From: Boswellia sacra
Taxonomy: Eukaryota > Streptophyta > Magnoliopsida > Sapindales > Burseraceae
Direction: 5' to 3'
Assembly (NCBI GenBank): GCA_013180625.2
Contig: SNVD02006192.1
Span: forward strand, 62,001-126,000
DNA length: 64,000 nt
Shown here: positions 48,532-61,591 of the stretch, in pieces
Numbering within the stretch: the stretch's first letter is position 1
Layout of the letters: each line of letters opens with the position of its first letter
Position numbers and translations under genes: made by a program
The notes under the pieces: model-generated
Told to the model about the DNA's origin: nothing
Databases searched by the model: none
What the model saw: only the letters and a program-made list of their open reading frames with translations

Positions 48532-49643
48532 GGGGGCGTTTGGTATGGGGTTTAGTTTTATGAGAATGAGATTCATATTGTTGAAAAAGTATATAAGAAT
48601 CTGATCTCTGAAAAAGTTAAATTACTGTGTTTGGTTGATCACGAGAATTTTAGCCTTGATTTTTGTAGAAATCAAATTACTGTGTTTGGGTTATAGATAG
48701 GAATGTTCTAATTTCATTTAATATGTTAGTAAACTTTATAAGTAAGATTTCTTTTTAATGTAGATTTCTTTTTAATGTATCAAAAATACTTATTTTATTT
48801 TTCATATTTCGGTATGAATTACTAAAATTTAACATGAAATTTTGAAGATTTTTCTAATGTACTAATTTTTAAGATTTTTAAATTTATTATATAAAATCAT
48901 CAAAAGTAAAACTATTGTTATACTTTCCTTGGCTTTTTTTTCAAACCCGTCACTATCTCCTTTGTTATTTTATTTCCCTCTCTTCTTCTTCCTTAGCTTT
49001 TTTTTTTCTCAACTCTTTTTTGTTCTTCACCTCTCATTGCCATCACCACACCTCAGTTTGTGGGCCACCTTCTTTTTGTCTTTAATCGGCAAGTCATTAA
49101 GTTTAGGATTTCTTAAATTTGGGTTGTCTTTGTGTAGATTGTTAGGAGCCCTAGAAGTCAAATCCCTAACCTCCTCCAAATTATGGTGGCTGATGGTGGC
49201 AGAGAGCTTTGTTGTTGTGTGAATGGCAGTGGCGGCCTTTTTTCATTATTTTTTTATTGGGTTATGGATTGTGGTGGTGGTGACCACGAAGGTGTGAAAG
49301 TGCATGTGATTATGGATTGTGGTGGTGGTGGCAGCCTTTGGTGGTGTGTGTAGCTGCAGTGAGCGGTGTACTATGGTGATTCTGTGATTTTGTTGATTGT
49401 GCAATGGTCGTGCATAGTGGTACGATTTTGGATGATGAGATTGGTTTGTTGGTGTTAGTTTAGGATGTCGATAATGTAAAACTCAAAGGATGAAAGAGGT
49501 TCACATTACGCCCTATTCGCTGGCATTTGAAACCTGTGGGAAAGACAAATTCCTAGGTTTAAAGACACATTAAGCAAACCAAACAAGGAGTTAGCTTCAC
49601 TTTCCCATTCCCACGCAGACAACCTTCCACACCGAACACCCCC
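48532..49643. mobile_element. PIF/Harbinger-like non-autonomous element, 1.1 kb
   Basis: TTA flanks both ends (48529-48531 and 49644-49646). The ends are GGGGGCGTTTGGTATGG and, inverted, GGGGGTGTTCGGTGTGG. A TTA duplication with G-rich GTTTGGT termini is the signature of Tourist/PIF-Harbinger elements. An open frame at 48929-49222 is Phe/Ser/Leu-rich low-complexity sequence and not a recognised transposase; the interior near 49250-49400 is rich in GGTGGTG. Confidence 0.75.
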
Positions 49644-50008
49644 TTAAAGAAACCCTGTCCGAAATGTATTGCTTTAACCTTACCCAAGTTGCTTTTATAT
49701 GTGTAGTTATAGGATTCCCAAAAAAAAGTTATTCAACCAAGAAATCTCATCTTGCATAATAAAGCAATTCATCCCCTCTTAATTCACTTAAACTTCTTCT
49801 TTAATTTAAAACCTTATAAACCCAATGCAAAGTTAAAGAAATGACAGATATCCATAATCTATACATAACATAATACGCCTGCCTATACAATCATTTAGGG
49901 TGTGTTTGGGAGGTGGACTTGAATGGTGGGACAGGCCAATTTTAGAAAACTCTATCTTGGCTCATCATTGTTGTAGTTTAGGAGACTGACACGAGACAGA
50001 TGCTTGGG

Positions 50009-50176
50009 TGTGTTTGTTTATGTATTTTGAGTTTTTATTTTCAAAATTTAAAAAGAATATAAGATTGGTTTTAAATTTTTTGAATTTTGAAAATAACATT
50101 TGATTGATATTGATTTAAATGCATTAGAAATTATGCATTTTCATAAAACAATTTTTAGGAAATATAAGTAAACACA
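50009..50176. mobile_element. MITE family A, second copy (diverged)
   Basis: Starts TGTGTTTGTTTATG and ends with the inverse TAAGTAAACACA. The interior TTTTATTTTCAAAATTTAAAA and TTGATATTGATTTAAATG align with the copies at 14269 and 61430. It lies inside the 49898-51640 element, so it arrived later. Confidence 0.6.
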
Positions 50177-50714
50177 ACCTATTCCCTGCGGTTCCCAATA
50201 GTCTCCAATTCTTGGGACTCAGAAGACCGACCCGGGCCCGTTTGGGAGTCAGGACTAGACTGGACTGGACTGAGATTGGGATTGGGATTAGGACTAGACT
50301 AGATTGGACTGGACTATAGATAGTACTATATTATGTTTGGTGTAGTATGGGACTGGACTATATTAGTATATAATAAAATTTTAGAAATCAATTTTTAAAT
50401 ATAAAATAAATTATTTTAATCAAGTTTGATTTAAACAAAAATTAATTTAATATTTATTAAAAATATTTAAAAACTTGTTAATGCTTTTATAAAAATTAAC
50501 ATATTTTGCATTTCATTAGGAATTAATTATTATATAAATTATAAATAATAATTTTAATATTTTGGATTAATTTTTAATTATTATTACATCATTTTTATAA
50601 GTGAATAATGAAGATTAATTTTGGATAAAAATAATTAAATATGTAAATATAATTAAAAATTATACTATATTATGAAATTATTACAAAGGTGATATAATTA
50701 TTTATTATATATAT

Positions 50715-51255
50715 AAATTTCTATATTTTATTAATAGTTTTTTAATAATATTTCATTTTTATTATATGAAAATAAAATTATTTTGAAATTAGTAATTGAG
50801 TAATCTAATTAATTATCGTATTTATAAATGTTTATATTATTATATTAATTTTTTAATAATATTCTATTTTATTATATAAAAATAAAATTATTTTGGATTT
50901 ATTAATTGAGTATTTCAATTAATTATTGTATTTATAAATGCTCATATTATTATATTAATTTTTAAATAATATTCCATTTTATTATGTAAAAAATTATTTT
51001 GGAATTAATTATTTGAGTAATTCAATTAATTATTATATTTATAAATGTTTATATTATTATATTAATTTCTTAATAATTTTTTATTTTATTATATAGAAAT
51101 AATATTATTTTGGAATTATTAATTTATTAATTCATTTAATTATTGTATTTCTAAGTGTTTATGTTATTATAATATTTTTTGTAATATTTCATTTTTATTA
51201 TATAAAATTAATATTATTTTGGAATTATTAATTGAATAATGTACTTATTTATTAT
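50715..51255. repeat. AT-rich tandem repeat, period about 107-110 bp, five copies
   Basis: The landmark TTTATAAATG(T/C)T(T/C)ATATTATTAT recurs at 50821, 50931, 51038 and, changed to TTTCTAAGTG, at 51148, giving periods of 110, 107 and 110. Each unit also carries AAATTATTTTGGA(A/T)TTATTAATT(G)AG. The first and last units are more diverged. Confidence 0.9.
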
Positions 51256-51643
51256 ATTTATGAGATTTTTAATTTTATATTAATATGAGTGTAATAATAT
51301 TTCTTTTTGCATTATATTAATTTTTCTAAAATTATTAATGATAATATATTTATTTTTAATTTTTGTTGATAAATATTTTATATTATATTTTTAATGTTTT
51401 TATTAATAATTATTTTATTTTATTTTTATTATATTATATCACTTATTATTATTAATTTTAATAAGATTAAAAAATAAAATATTGGCCCAAACTTGGGACA
51501 AGTTGTCCCATGAATTGGGCACTATTGGGACTAGCATTAGTCTAGTCCCAATCTCCTTAAAGTGTTCCAAACAAGAGATAGGACAAATAGTCTTAAAAAT
51601 AGTCCAGTCCAACCTTTTGTCCTGTCTCCCAAACATGCCCTTA

Positions 51644-52927
51644 TTACAGGTCTCTTTTCCCAAGACTGGGACTCTATTTTTTCCTTTATATAATAATTAT
51701 TAATAATTTAAAATAATATGATTGATAAATAATTATTAAATAATATTAATATGTGATAAATAACTATATTATAAAATTAATTCTTTAAAATAATTTATAT
51801 TTTGAAAATAATACTAATTTCATATAAAAATAATAGTTATATAATTGGTAATTATAATTTATTTATTTCATATAATTAAAATAAAAATAAATAAATAAAT
51901 AAAGTATTATTAGATAAATATTAATGCAATATTATAAACGTCTATAATAATTAATAATTTTTTAAATAAACTAAATCTTTAATTATACATAATTATTTAA
52001 TTACTTTCATCTAAAATTAATCCTGATTACTTGTTTATAAAAACAATGTTGCAATTATATGACAAATAACCAATAATATTAATTTAAATTTTATATAATA
52101 ATTAATTTACAAAATAAAAATATTTTGCGTTATTGTTATCATAGAAATATTAATAATTATCCAATATTTTTAGTCTAAAATTTAAATTAATTTTATTCAA
52201 ATTAAACTTGAATACAATTAAATTATTTATAGTTAAAAATTAATTTCTAAAAAATTATCAAATGATAATGTAAATCAATCACATGCTACATCAAATATAA
52301 GACAATACTATAAATAATTCAGTTTAGTAGTAGTCCAACTAGTTCCAATTGTAGTTGCAATTCTAGTTTAGTCTATACTGGACTCTCAAACATGGCCTTA
52401 TAGTTTAAACGAGTGGAGACATAGTGATACACTTGACTGTAAAGAACCTAGCCACCACAGATAACTCGAAGTTAAACAATTTTTTTTTTTTTTTGCTTTT
52501 ATAATTAATATACAAGTTTTGACATATCTTTATTCATATTGTTTTAAGTTTCTCTAATTTAGATCAATTAATGCTGAGAAGAAGAATTAGGGTTTTTTGT
52601 TGAAGAATGCTGTATGTTTATAATAGTAATTTAAATGAAAGACGAAAGATATTTTAATAATAAAAGTTATTTTAAAAAAATAGGTGTTCAGAATCTGTTT
52701 TGGGTGCTAATAGCCTCTTCTTAAAATTTTATAAAGAGATGTCCATGAGAAAGAAAAAAGTTTACCTCCGTGGTAAAATTAAAATCATAGTTTGCCGCCA
52801 ATGGCGCGTGGGATCCACAAAGAGTTCCCGCTCATTTCGGGGATCAAAATTCAAAATAGTTCCAACATTCCCCTCTAAAGCTTGTTTCATTGTCTCCACT
52901 TTCTGTCTCTTCCAGTCCAAGAAACAA
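51644..52927. other. AT-rich spacer and chromomethylase promoter region
   Basis: To 52397 this is AT-rich repeat sequence ending in a Harbinger-like terminus. From about 52650 it becomes the chromomethylase upstream region. A TATA-like TTTTATAAAGAG lies near 52727, about 195 bp before the chosen ATG, with a leader of mixed composition. Confidence 0.5.
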
Positions 52928-55900
52928 ATGGGTCGATCCGCCAAGCGGACGATCCGAGTCGAATCGGATGAGGAAGAGGATCCGATTATAGGCGTCCCAT
53001 CTTCGCCTTCACCTTCACCACCTCCACCTCCACCAGCGGCAGCTAAGAAAGCAAAACACCAACAGCAGGACAGTCGGGCCGAGTTGTTGAGGCAAGAAAA
53101 AAAGAAGACCCGAAAGAACAAACCCAACTCCGACCTCTCCCTCGTGGGTCCACCTGTTCCGACTACTGAAGCTCAGAAGAAATGGCCTAATAGATACACT
53201 TATAAGAACTCTTCCAAGGTTGCACCTTTCTTCCTTTTTTTTTTCCTCGTTTTATTTTTCAGGAAAATGTTTTTGTTTATGCTTTCAGTTTTTCTTTTTT
53301 TTCTTTTTTTTTTAATCAGAAGAAGCAAGGAGTTGTGCCAGAGATTGCTTCCAGTAGGTGAGTTTTTTTCTTTCTTTTTTTTTTAATTTATTTGTTGGAG
53401 AATTGATGATTATTTCGTTGGTGATGCGTATATTAGTAGAGGTTTATTTGGGTAATCTGCAGTTTGTTTGGATTTTGGCATATTGAAAAGCGCTTTTAGA
53501 AAGCACTTAATGAACGTTTTTCCAAAAAGTACCACCTCTTGTATTTTTTTTGGTGTTTGTTTGAAATAGATAAATAAAAATGCTAATTTTGTTTTAAAGG
53601 GAGTTTTTTTAATAAAGGACTTGATAAATATTTCTCAGAAAAGTACTTATGAGTTTAAAAAGTTGTTTTGGTACTTTTTGAAAGCATTTGATAGATGTTT
53701 TTCAATGAAGTGTTTTTAAATGTTTTGTGAAAAGCGTTTCTGTTGTTTACGAAAAGACTTCCAAATGCCCCTTAAAAGTTTTTTTTTTTTTTTTTTTAAA
53801 TCAAGTATTTAGATACACTTTCTAAGAAAAATGTCTATCGATCATGTGCTTATTTAAAAAGGTATTTTAACTGCTTTTCTGACTTACAAGCCACAAAAAA
53901 GTACATTCTCTGAAATCATTTGAGATTAATTTTCTATTCTTTTCGAAAGATAGAGCTAATGATAGTTACAAATGTAATGTTACTAATTATGAATATAATG
54001 ATTGACATACACAATAAAGCTTGTAACTTAAATGTTATAATTAGTAATATTTTTAATTTGTATGTTTTATGAATCAACTGTTATTGCTGTAGTCTTGATT
54101 TTTCTGTTCCGGGTACAGAGGATCAAATGACGACGAAGACGAAGTTCTGCAAGCCAAGTGTCACTTCACTCAAGCTATAATAGATGGGTGCCGCTACAAT
54201 CTTGGTGACAATGCTTATGTCAAAGTAACCACTTAATTCCTTCTTTTGCATTTTTTAGTTTATGCCTTCATTGAAATTGCTTCTAAGTTCACATATTTGT
54301 AATCCTTTATTTCCAGGCTGAGGATGGAAAGCTTGATTACATTGCTAGAATCATTGAGTTATTTGAGGCTACTGATGGTGAACCATACTTTACTGCTCAA
54401 TGGTTTTACCGGGCTGAAGACACTGTAAGATTATTCCATACTTACTCGTATCTTTATAATCAGTTTGGTGTATTAACTTGCCATCTTTGTTCATTTCTAG
54501 GTCATCAAGGACCATGCAGATCTTGTTGACAAAAGAAGAGTGTTTCTTTCAGACGTTAAAGATGACAATCCATTGAATTGTATAGTCTCTAAAGTAAACA
54601 TTGCCCAAGTTGCCCCAAATGTACGAGTACACACTTAGTTGTATTTGCCCTGTTTTACTGCTTCAATTGTTGTATCCATATCAAGGATCATAACTAGTTC
54701 ACTCCACCTTGCAGATGGACTTGAGGGCAAAGGAGAAACAAATTCCTCCCTGTGACTTCTATTATGACATGAAATACACATTGCCATACTTGACTTTTGC
54801 AAGCATTGTAAATGGTAATGTTATGACAAGACTTTGTTTTTTGTTGTTCTCCTTATGACCGTCATATTCTATTTTAATTTTTCCATTCTGTCAATTAATG
54901 TGGATTGCTTTAGTGACCCAGAAAGTAATAGAAGAGACAGTGATACATCGACCATTTCAAGTGAGAGTGGTTCCAACAGCACAGCTGGGAATACTGAGAT
55001 GCGTTTGCTGGACTTATATTCTGGCTGCGGTGCCATGTCTACTGGTCTATGCATCGGTGCATCATTATCTGGAGTGAAACTAGTTACTGTAAGTAAATAA
55101 TTGAAATTTCTTGTCCTTTGCACCACTTATTAGTAAATTCTTGTATTTATGCAAATATTGAATGTTTTCCTTTTAACTGATTGGGACTACATTGTTTCTT
55201 TCTGTTTGTCAATTTAGAGGTGGGCAGTTGACATAAATCCTGATGCATGTAAAAGTTTAAAATACAACCACCCTGAGACACAGGTACATTGTCCTTCAAA
55301 TTTAGTAAATGTTCATTTGTTAATATGCTTAAGACTTGTACATGTTAATTCGATGCTTCAGCAAAATATATCTTCTGGATTATAATCAGGTGAGGAATGA
55401 AGCAACGGAAGATTTTTTATCTTTACTGAAGGAATGGGCAAAGCTATGCCAGCAATTCTCAGTGTTTAGTTCAGATAAAGAGCCAGAACGTAGTTCAGAT
55501 TCAGTTAGCAAAGAAGAAGAAGAAGAAGAAGAAGAAGAAGAAGAAGAAGAAGAAGAAAGTAATGATGAAGATTCTAATGTTCCTGATGAAGATGAAGAAT
55601 TTGAAGTAGAGAGGTTATTAGCTGTTTGCTATGGTGATCCTAATAAAGTGAAGAAACCTGGATTGTATTTTAAGGTATTCAATTTTTATTTGGACGAGAT
55701 ATGCTATAACGTGACTTTGCCTAATTTTTCCTTTTTCTTTCTGCTAAGTTCTATATGCTCAACAATGAGCAAATTCTGTCTGATTATTTAATTTCCTCAT
55801 AATTTTTTTTGGAATGTATATCTGAAAATTAACATTGTTTTCGGTTCTGCATTCACCCTATATCATATTTACCAGAATTGTCTTTGTGCTGTTGACAACC

Positions 55901-58358
55901 ATCTTTTGTTTAATATATGAAACCTACAGGTGCGCTGGAAGGGATATGGTCCGAGTGAGGACACCTGGGAGCCTATTGATGGCTTGAGGTACAATATATT
56001 ATTGCATTGTGTCTGTGTTTTCGTTGTTGCTTGAAAATCAAATGATTGAGTCACTTTATATCTCATCAGCAATTGCAAGGAAAAACTGAAAGATTTTGTG
56101 ATAAAAGGGTATAAGTCAAATATATTGCCTCTTCCTGTAAGTCCCTCATCAAATTTTTTGTTATGAACATGTTGTCTACTCTTATGGTTTTCTTTCCTTA
56201 CGGTTTTCTGCATAGTTCCCTCCTTTTGTTGTTTATTTTCCTTTGCACATCCATCTAGGGTGATGTTGATTTTATATGCGGGGGACCTCCATGTCAAGGA
56301 ATCAGTGGTTTCAACCGTTTCAGAAACTTTAAAGCTGCCTTGGAAGACATTAAAAACCGTCAGCTGCTGGTGTTCATGGACATTATCGAGTACTTAAAGC
56401 CAAAATATGTTCTAATGGAAAATGTTGTAGACATTCTGAAGTTTGCTGGTGGTTTTTTGGGTCGCTATGCTGTAGGACGTCTTGTTTCTATGGACTATCA
56501 AACACGGTTAGGGACAATGGCAGCAGGCTCTTATGGCTTAGCACAATTTCGAATGCGGGTTTTCTTGTGGGGTGCACATCCTTATAAGGCAATAAACTTT
56601 CAATTATTTTTTCTGAAAGAACCTGGCATAATGAGCTATGGGATTTAATGGTTTTTTTTTTCTTTTCCCAGAAACTACCGCAATATCCATTGCCAACTCA
56701 TGAGGTTCTTGCCAAGGGTTATATTCCTACTGAGTTTGAGGTATGTGTTCTTAAACCAATGGTGTTGTTAGCACTGGTAACGCTTGCTTATTGAGTTCTT
56801 GTCTTCCATCCAGGAAATTAATGTTACATATACTAAGAACCAACCTTGTCAGCTGGAAAGGGCTATTCATCTTGGTGACACAATATCTGATCTCCCACCG
56901 GCAAGTCACTATTTGTTGCTTCTAAAACGTATCCTTAAAATAACTTGTTGAGGACGTTGGAGAGTTTTCCATGAGATGTGAATTCTTCTTTGAAATTTTC
57001 TTTTCCTCTCATCTTAGGTCACAAATGATGAGAGTGAGGATGAAAGGAAGTATGGGACAGTAGCTCGCAATGAGTTTCAAAAATATATCAGATTAAAGAG
57101 GAACTGTAAGCTTAAAAAATTGTATTTTTTCAGTATCATATTTTTGTTATAAAATTGCAACTGAAATTGGTTTTTGTATGTTATATATCCTTTGTATTCT
57201 TATTTACACGATCTGCAACATAAATCTTGTAAAACAATAACCTTGTGAGACTTTCTCATCTTTGCAGCTGTGGTTAGTATTTCTACTCCTCAAACTGCAT
57301 CGCGTCCCGGTTTGCTGTATGATCATCGGCCATTGAAGTTGAACGAAGATGACTATGAAAGAGTCTGCCGCATCCCCAAAAAGAAGGTGCTTTAATTCCT
57401 CCATTAGGCCATGATTTTTGTGCTTCCAGTTCATTTTGTTAATGATCATGACTAATTCTGAGCTTTTTTTCTTAGGGGGCAAATTTTAGGGACCTACCAG
57501 GTGTGTTGGTTTGTCCAGATAACAAGGTAGAATGGGATCCATCGGTGGAAAGAATCAAGCTTAAATCTGGGAAACCATTGGTATTATATCTGAGCTTAAT
57601 TGCCTCCTCATCTTTTCGTTTTTCATGTCAAGCTGTCTCATTCGTCTGATTATCTGTATAGGTCCCTGATTATGCTATGAGCTTTAAACGTGGAACATCA
57701 ACCAAGTAAGTGAATTTATTCTGAATTTTAGTTACTACTCAATTGTTGTGATATTATTGGTCTAGTATCTTATACATTCATTGAAAAATCAGACCGTTTG
57801 GTCGTCTTTGGTGGGATGAAATTGTCAAAACAATTGTGACAAGAGCGCAGCCTCACAACAGGGTATGCTTTAAATTAACTCTCTGTTCTGTTCATGTTCA
57901 ACTTTACTCAAATATATATATCTACCACTTCATAATACCATTATTTTGGTAGAATGTCCTTCATCCTGTACAAGATCGAGTACTCACAATCCGTGAAAAT
58001 GCAAGATTACAAGGGTTTCCTGACTGCTATAAGCTTTTTGGCACTGTCAAGGAGAGGCAAGTGAAGTTAAATTCACTATTTGTTTCTGCTGGTTTTCATG
58101 GGGAGAGGAGAGCTTTCATGTGGAGTGTCATCAAGTTGTGGATGTCTCCTACTCATTGTTTAATTTTCTCCATTTTTCAGGTACATACAAGTTGGAAATG
58201 CTGTGGCAGTCCCTGTTGGTATTGCGTTGGGATACACCTTTGGTCTGGCTTGCCAAGGACTATCTGATGACCAGCCCTTGACAATCCTCCCCTTTAAGTT
58301 CCCCAATTGTCTTGAAAAGTCGTCTTCAACCCAGATGGAAGAAGAAGATTCTGCTTAA
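52928..58358 (+). CDS. chromomethylase (CMT3-like DNA cytosine methyltransferase), 21 exons
   Basis: Plant-specific enzyme that methylates non-CG cytosine in heterochromatin and binds H3K9-methylated histone through BAH and chromo domains. Exons by eye: 52928-53218, 53320-53357, 54119-54224, 54317-54424, 54501-54620, 54715-54814, 54922-55088, 55218-55283, 55390-55674, 55930-55988, 56070-56136, 56259-56588, 56672-56740, 56814-56900, 57018-57105, 57268-57386, 57476-57580, 57662-57705, 57793-57862, 57953-58056, 58181-58358. They sum to 2,601 nt (866 codons) with phases closing throughout. BAH spans about residues 115-250; motif I is [10 protein letters not shown] (285-294). A chromodomain (about 403-462, [15 protein letters not shown]) is inserted before the catalytic [10 protein letters not shown] (Cys 481). 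ENVVD (523), [11 protein letters not shown] and [10 protein letters not shown] follow. A 15-Glu run precedes the chromodomain. Introns 12, 14 and 20 use GC donors. The start MGRSAKRT has good context; upstream in-frame codons look untranslated. Confidence 0.95.
53358..54118. other. large second intron of the chromomethylase, possible MITE
   Basis: The 761-bp intron is the longest in the gene. It contains internally repetitive GAAAAGCG(C/T)TT, AAAGCACTT and AGTACTTTT blocks. A GTTTGTTTGGATTTTGG start (about 53461) loosely mirrors CCAAATGCCCCTTA near 53770, suggesting an old MITE. No clear duplication was found. Confidence 0.35.
55513..55557 (+). repeat. (GAA)15 coding microsatellite
   Basis: Fifteen GAA codons in exon 9 of the chromomethylase encode a poly-Glu run just before the chromodomain. 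Pure repeat, so likely length-variable without breaking the frame. Confidence 0.95.
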
Positions 58359-61300
58359 AGTTGGGACTCAAAAAAATTTGATCTCCTAGTTTAGTTCATT
58401 TATTTCTACCAATTTGACTTTTTAACATTATCAGTCGGCAATTAATGTGCTGGCTACGAATTGGTCACTTCTGTAATTGCATCATTGTTGTTGAGGAACT
58501 GAAGATGAGGTTTCCAGCAAGAGTAGAGACGGACCCTCTTCTAAGGCTTTCAAAATGTCAAAATTCTGTGGAAAAATCAATGAGTTGGGAAGTCTAGGCA
58601 TTATCCATTCTTGTTGTTCTTGCTGCGTAGTGGTTAGTGCCCTCCAAATGCAATGAATCTCTATTAACAAACAAGAGTCTTCCTTTATAGCTGCTACTTG
58701 GAATGCACATTGTCAACAAAGTAGTCACGATTTTGAACCACTAAATCTGGGATTTTTGTTATTTAGAGTTGCAGCAAGTTTAGCAAAAAAATTTTCCTAA
58801 CAGCAAATGTATGTACAGTCGTTCATTTGTTAGGTGTCACTTCAATATGAGTATGTTAAATTTGTTTCATGACTGAATAATCGTATATGTAGTTGTTGTA
58901 GGGTGCATTTAGCCATAGATTAAAGACAAAAACAATTTTTATGGTCTTTACAGCAATTTGCCCTTGATAATGCTACTGTAGTGAAGCAGTCTTCAATTTG
59001 AATTAGAAATAAAAAAATCTAAGTATAGACTTAGAAAAATAAATTGGGATAGCATTGACTTGTTGATAGAAATATCTCAAATATGGATGGTTGAGGAGTT
59101 CGTTTACAAAACATACGAAAGTTGAACACGAAACGTGATAGATCCCGAAAATGATTTCAATTTTTGTGGTCCATAAAAAAGCAATAATTTAATATAATTA
59201 TTAAATCATGAAAGGGCACGCTTGTGGCCTTTGAACTTCTTGAAGAACAAAAGAGAAAAAAGAAAATAGATAAAAAATGGAAACAAGTCGCATCTATTTT
59301 CGGGCCAATGGAGAATACTTATTGCACATGCAATGATTCCCATACCTCTTGAGTTTTCTTATTGAAATCCCCATACATTGGTTAGTAGCATGAGTGGGTG
59401 GACATCATACGTCCCTTATTAATTTTTTTTAAAAATTTTTTTATTTGTTATTTAAAGGGTATAAATCAAATTCTCTCTCTTTATATTATTAATTAAAATA
59501 AATTGGTTTGATAATAATATATTTTCAAAAAATTGAAAAATTTTTTTGACACCCCAAAATTTGGCTTTGCAACTTACGCTCCCAAGTTTTTTAAAACTAA
59601 TAATTTAATCCCTATTCCTTAGATCCTCACTAGTATTAATTTTTACTAAAATATAAAACTTAAACTCATTTTGAAAACTTTTGGGTCTAATATTAGTCTA
59701 AAATGTGGGGTGTCCACATAATAAATGCAGAATGGCAAAGTCAAATGGGTTTAGTAGAAAAACTAATAAATAAAATTATGGGCTTACATTCAAATAACCC
59801 AATCTCTCGTTGGATTTATTAATCGATTTGGACCACCATATTCTCACGCGTATTAGTGCTTATTTTAATTAAAGCTTCTTCTATTAAATCGTTTTAGAAT
59901 ATATAAACCACCAACACGTGATGTGAAAATCTTCTCATATACTATTTAATATTAAAGTTGTTGTTTATTTTGAAATACACACATGTAACATGTACATATA
60001 GATTAATTAAGCTACTAAATATGATTAAATTAATAACCTAACCTCATGCCCACTTGCATAATGTAATCACTATTCATAGTATAATCATAAAGTATATACT
60101 TTGATGATTCCTTGTTTGGTGCCTTGCTTTGTACATTGAAATAGAAACAATCTTTTCATTTATATATTAGTGCTATAATATTCTAGCTTGGACAATGAAT
60201 GCTTTCATCATCAACATTGTTTATGTTTCATACTTTTGGCTTTAAAGGGTTGCCAAGGGTGCTTTTCCTTACCTACCCAGCCACTTAAAAAAAAAAAAAA
60301 AAGGAATGCTTTAGGTATCTTCGACACTTTCTCTACAAATGGGAATCTTCATTTCATACAATCTTTGAGGATTTGAACTATAAAAGACAAGAAAGTGATG
60401 CATTGCAAATTGGTCTCATTTATAAATTTAGTAATAAATAAAGGATCTTACAACTCTTAAAATTTTAATTCAAGATTATGATATACATAAAAATATGCAT
60501 TGGAGAAAACATTAAAAAAGAATCGAATTATGAGATTTTTTTTTAAAATACAATAAATTCTTTTTTAATCTCAAATAAAATATTCTCAAGTTTACTTTAT
60601 CTAATATATACTCTATGAAAATCAAGAAAAAATTGAATTTTCAAACGAAACAATCACAAATATCTATTAAAGAACAGAAATTAACTTTGTAATTTGATAA
60701 ATAATTCTCATAATAAATTGAAAATTATACATAAGGAGTGGATGGATTATGTTGACTTTTACATCATGTTGTCCACATGCACTAAAGTTTTTGAAAATGA
60801 AATTCCGCGTTGAGACTAATATCCAATCACTCTTAATCGCCATTTATCTTACAAATACTTTATCTACTAAAACCGACAAATTTGTTTTTATTTATTATAT
60901 ATATATATATATATATTTTAAACGTGATGAAATTGAAAAAGAATTGTCAAATCATGGAACCATTTCAAATTTTCACCAAACAAATTTGATATGTTTTTCT
61001 AAATAGATTAATTTCACTAAATAAATATTTCTTATTTCTATTGTAAGTCACACGGAAAGGGAGTCATAAAACAATAAATTATAATATTTAATAAATAAAT
61101 TGACTTATTTATCTAATAATTTTATGTCAAGTCAAATTAGATAAATTGAATGTATATCTAAAATTATTTGATGCTGAGTTTTTTAAAAAAGATCAACAAA
61201 TTGGTTATTCTTTTAAACTTGCACTCTCCATGACATTAAATAAAACAAAATATGGACTAAGTAAACTTTGCAACTTTTAAATTAAATTAAAAGTGTTATC

Positions 61301-61429
61301 AATATTAGAAAATGGGAAATTTTGGTTTAAGAATGATCAAAATTTGAGAAATTTTTGAAAATAATTGTATATTAAAAAATTTAGAGGTCATGATCACTGA
61401 TAATATTTTTATAGTTTTTTATTACCGTA
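58359..61429. other. intergenic between chromomethylase and MMT
   Basis: The first 300-500 bp should hold the chromomethylase 3' UTR. A poly-A tract lies at 60287-60302 and a TA repeat at 60896-60916. No recognised gene or transposon end; open frames at 60188 and 60749 look random. Confidence 0.5.
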
Positions 61430-61591
61430 TGTTCGTTAATGAATCTAGTATTTTTATTTTCAATTGAATTTAAGAATATAGGGTTGATTTTGAATTATTT
61501 TAAATTTTAAAAAAGATATATAATTGAGATTGAATGTAAATTATATTAAAAAATATGTAATATAAAAACAAGATTTGGATTAATAAACACA
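61430..61591. mobile_element. MITE family A, third copy, in the MMT upstream region
   Basis: Starts TGTTCGTTAATGAATC and ends GATTAATAAACAC. The interior TTTTCAATTGAATTTAAGAAT and GAGATTGAATGTAAATTA closely match 14269-14488. It ends 301 bp before the MMT ATG, so it may affect the promoter. Confidence 0.75.

Larger units (their letters stand above)
49898..51640. mobile_element. PIF/Harbinger-like element with nested repeats
   Basis: TTA flanks at 49895-49897 and 51641-51643 bound ends GGGTGTGTTTGGGAGG and, inverted, GGGCATGTTTGGGAGA. A second start, GGGCCCGTTTGGGAGTCAGG, lies inside at 50234 and continues with repeated ACTAGACTGGACTGGACT. A further matching end, inverted GGCCATGTTTGAGAGTCC, lies outside at 52397 next to another TTA. 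At least two related elements are therefore nested or overlapping here. The body is extremely AT-rich. Confidence 0.6.

Noticed and set aside
48929..49222. Phe/Leu/Ser-rich 97-codon frame as a membrane protein
   Set aside because: It comes from T/C-rich low-complexity DNA inside a Harbinger-like element; the hydrophobicity follows from base composition.
52700..52927. Upstream extension of the chromomethylase reading frame by 76 codons
   Set aside because: The frame start is not ATG, the added residues are unlike the family, and a TATA-like sequence lies within it; MGRSAKRT at 52928 is the better start.
52762..53127. Minus-strand open frame of 121 codons with a Gly-rich run
   Set aside because: It is the antisense shadow of chromomethylase exon 1, whose Pro-rich coding sequence reads as Gly on the other strand.
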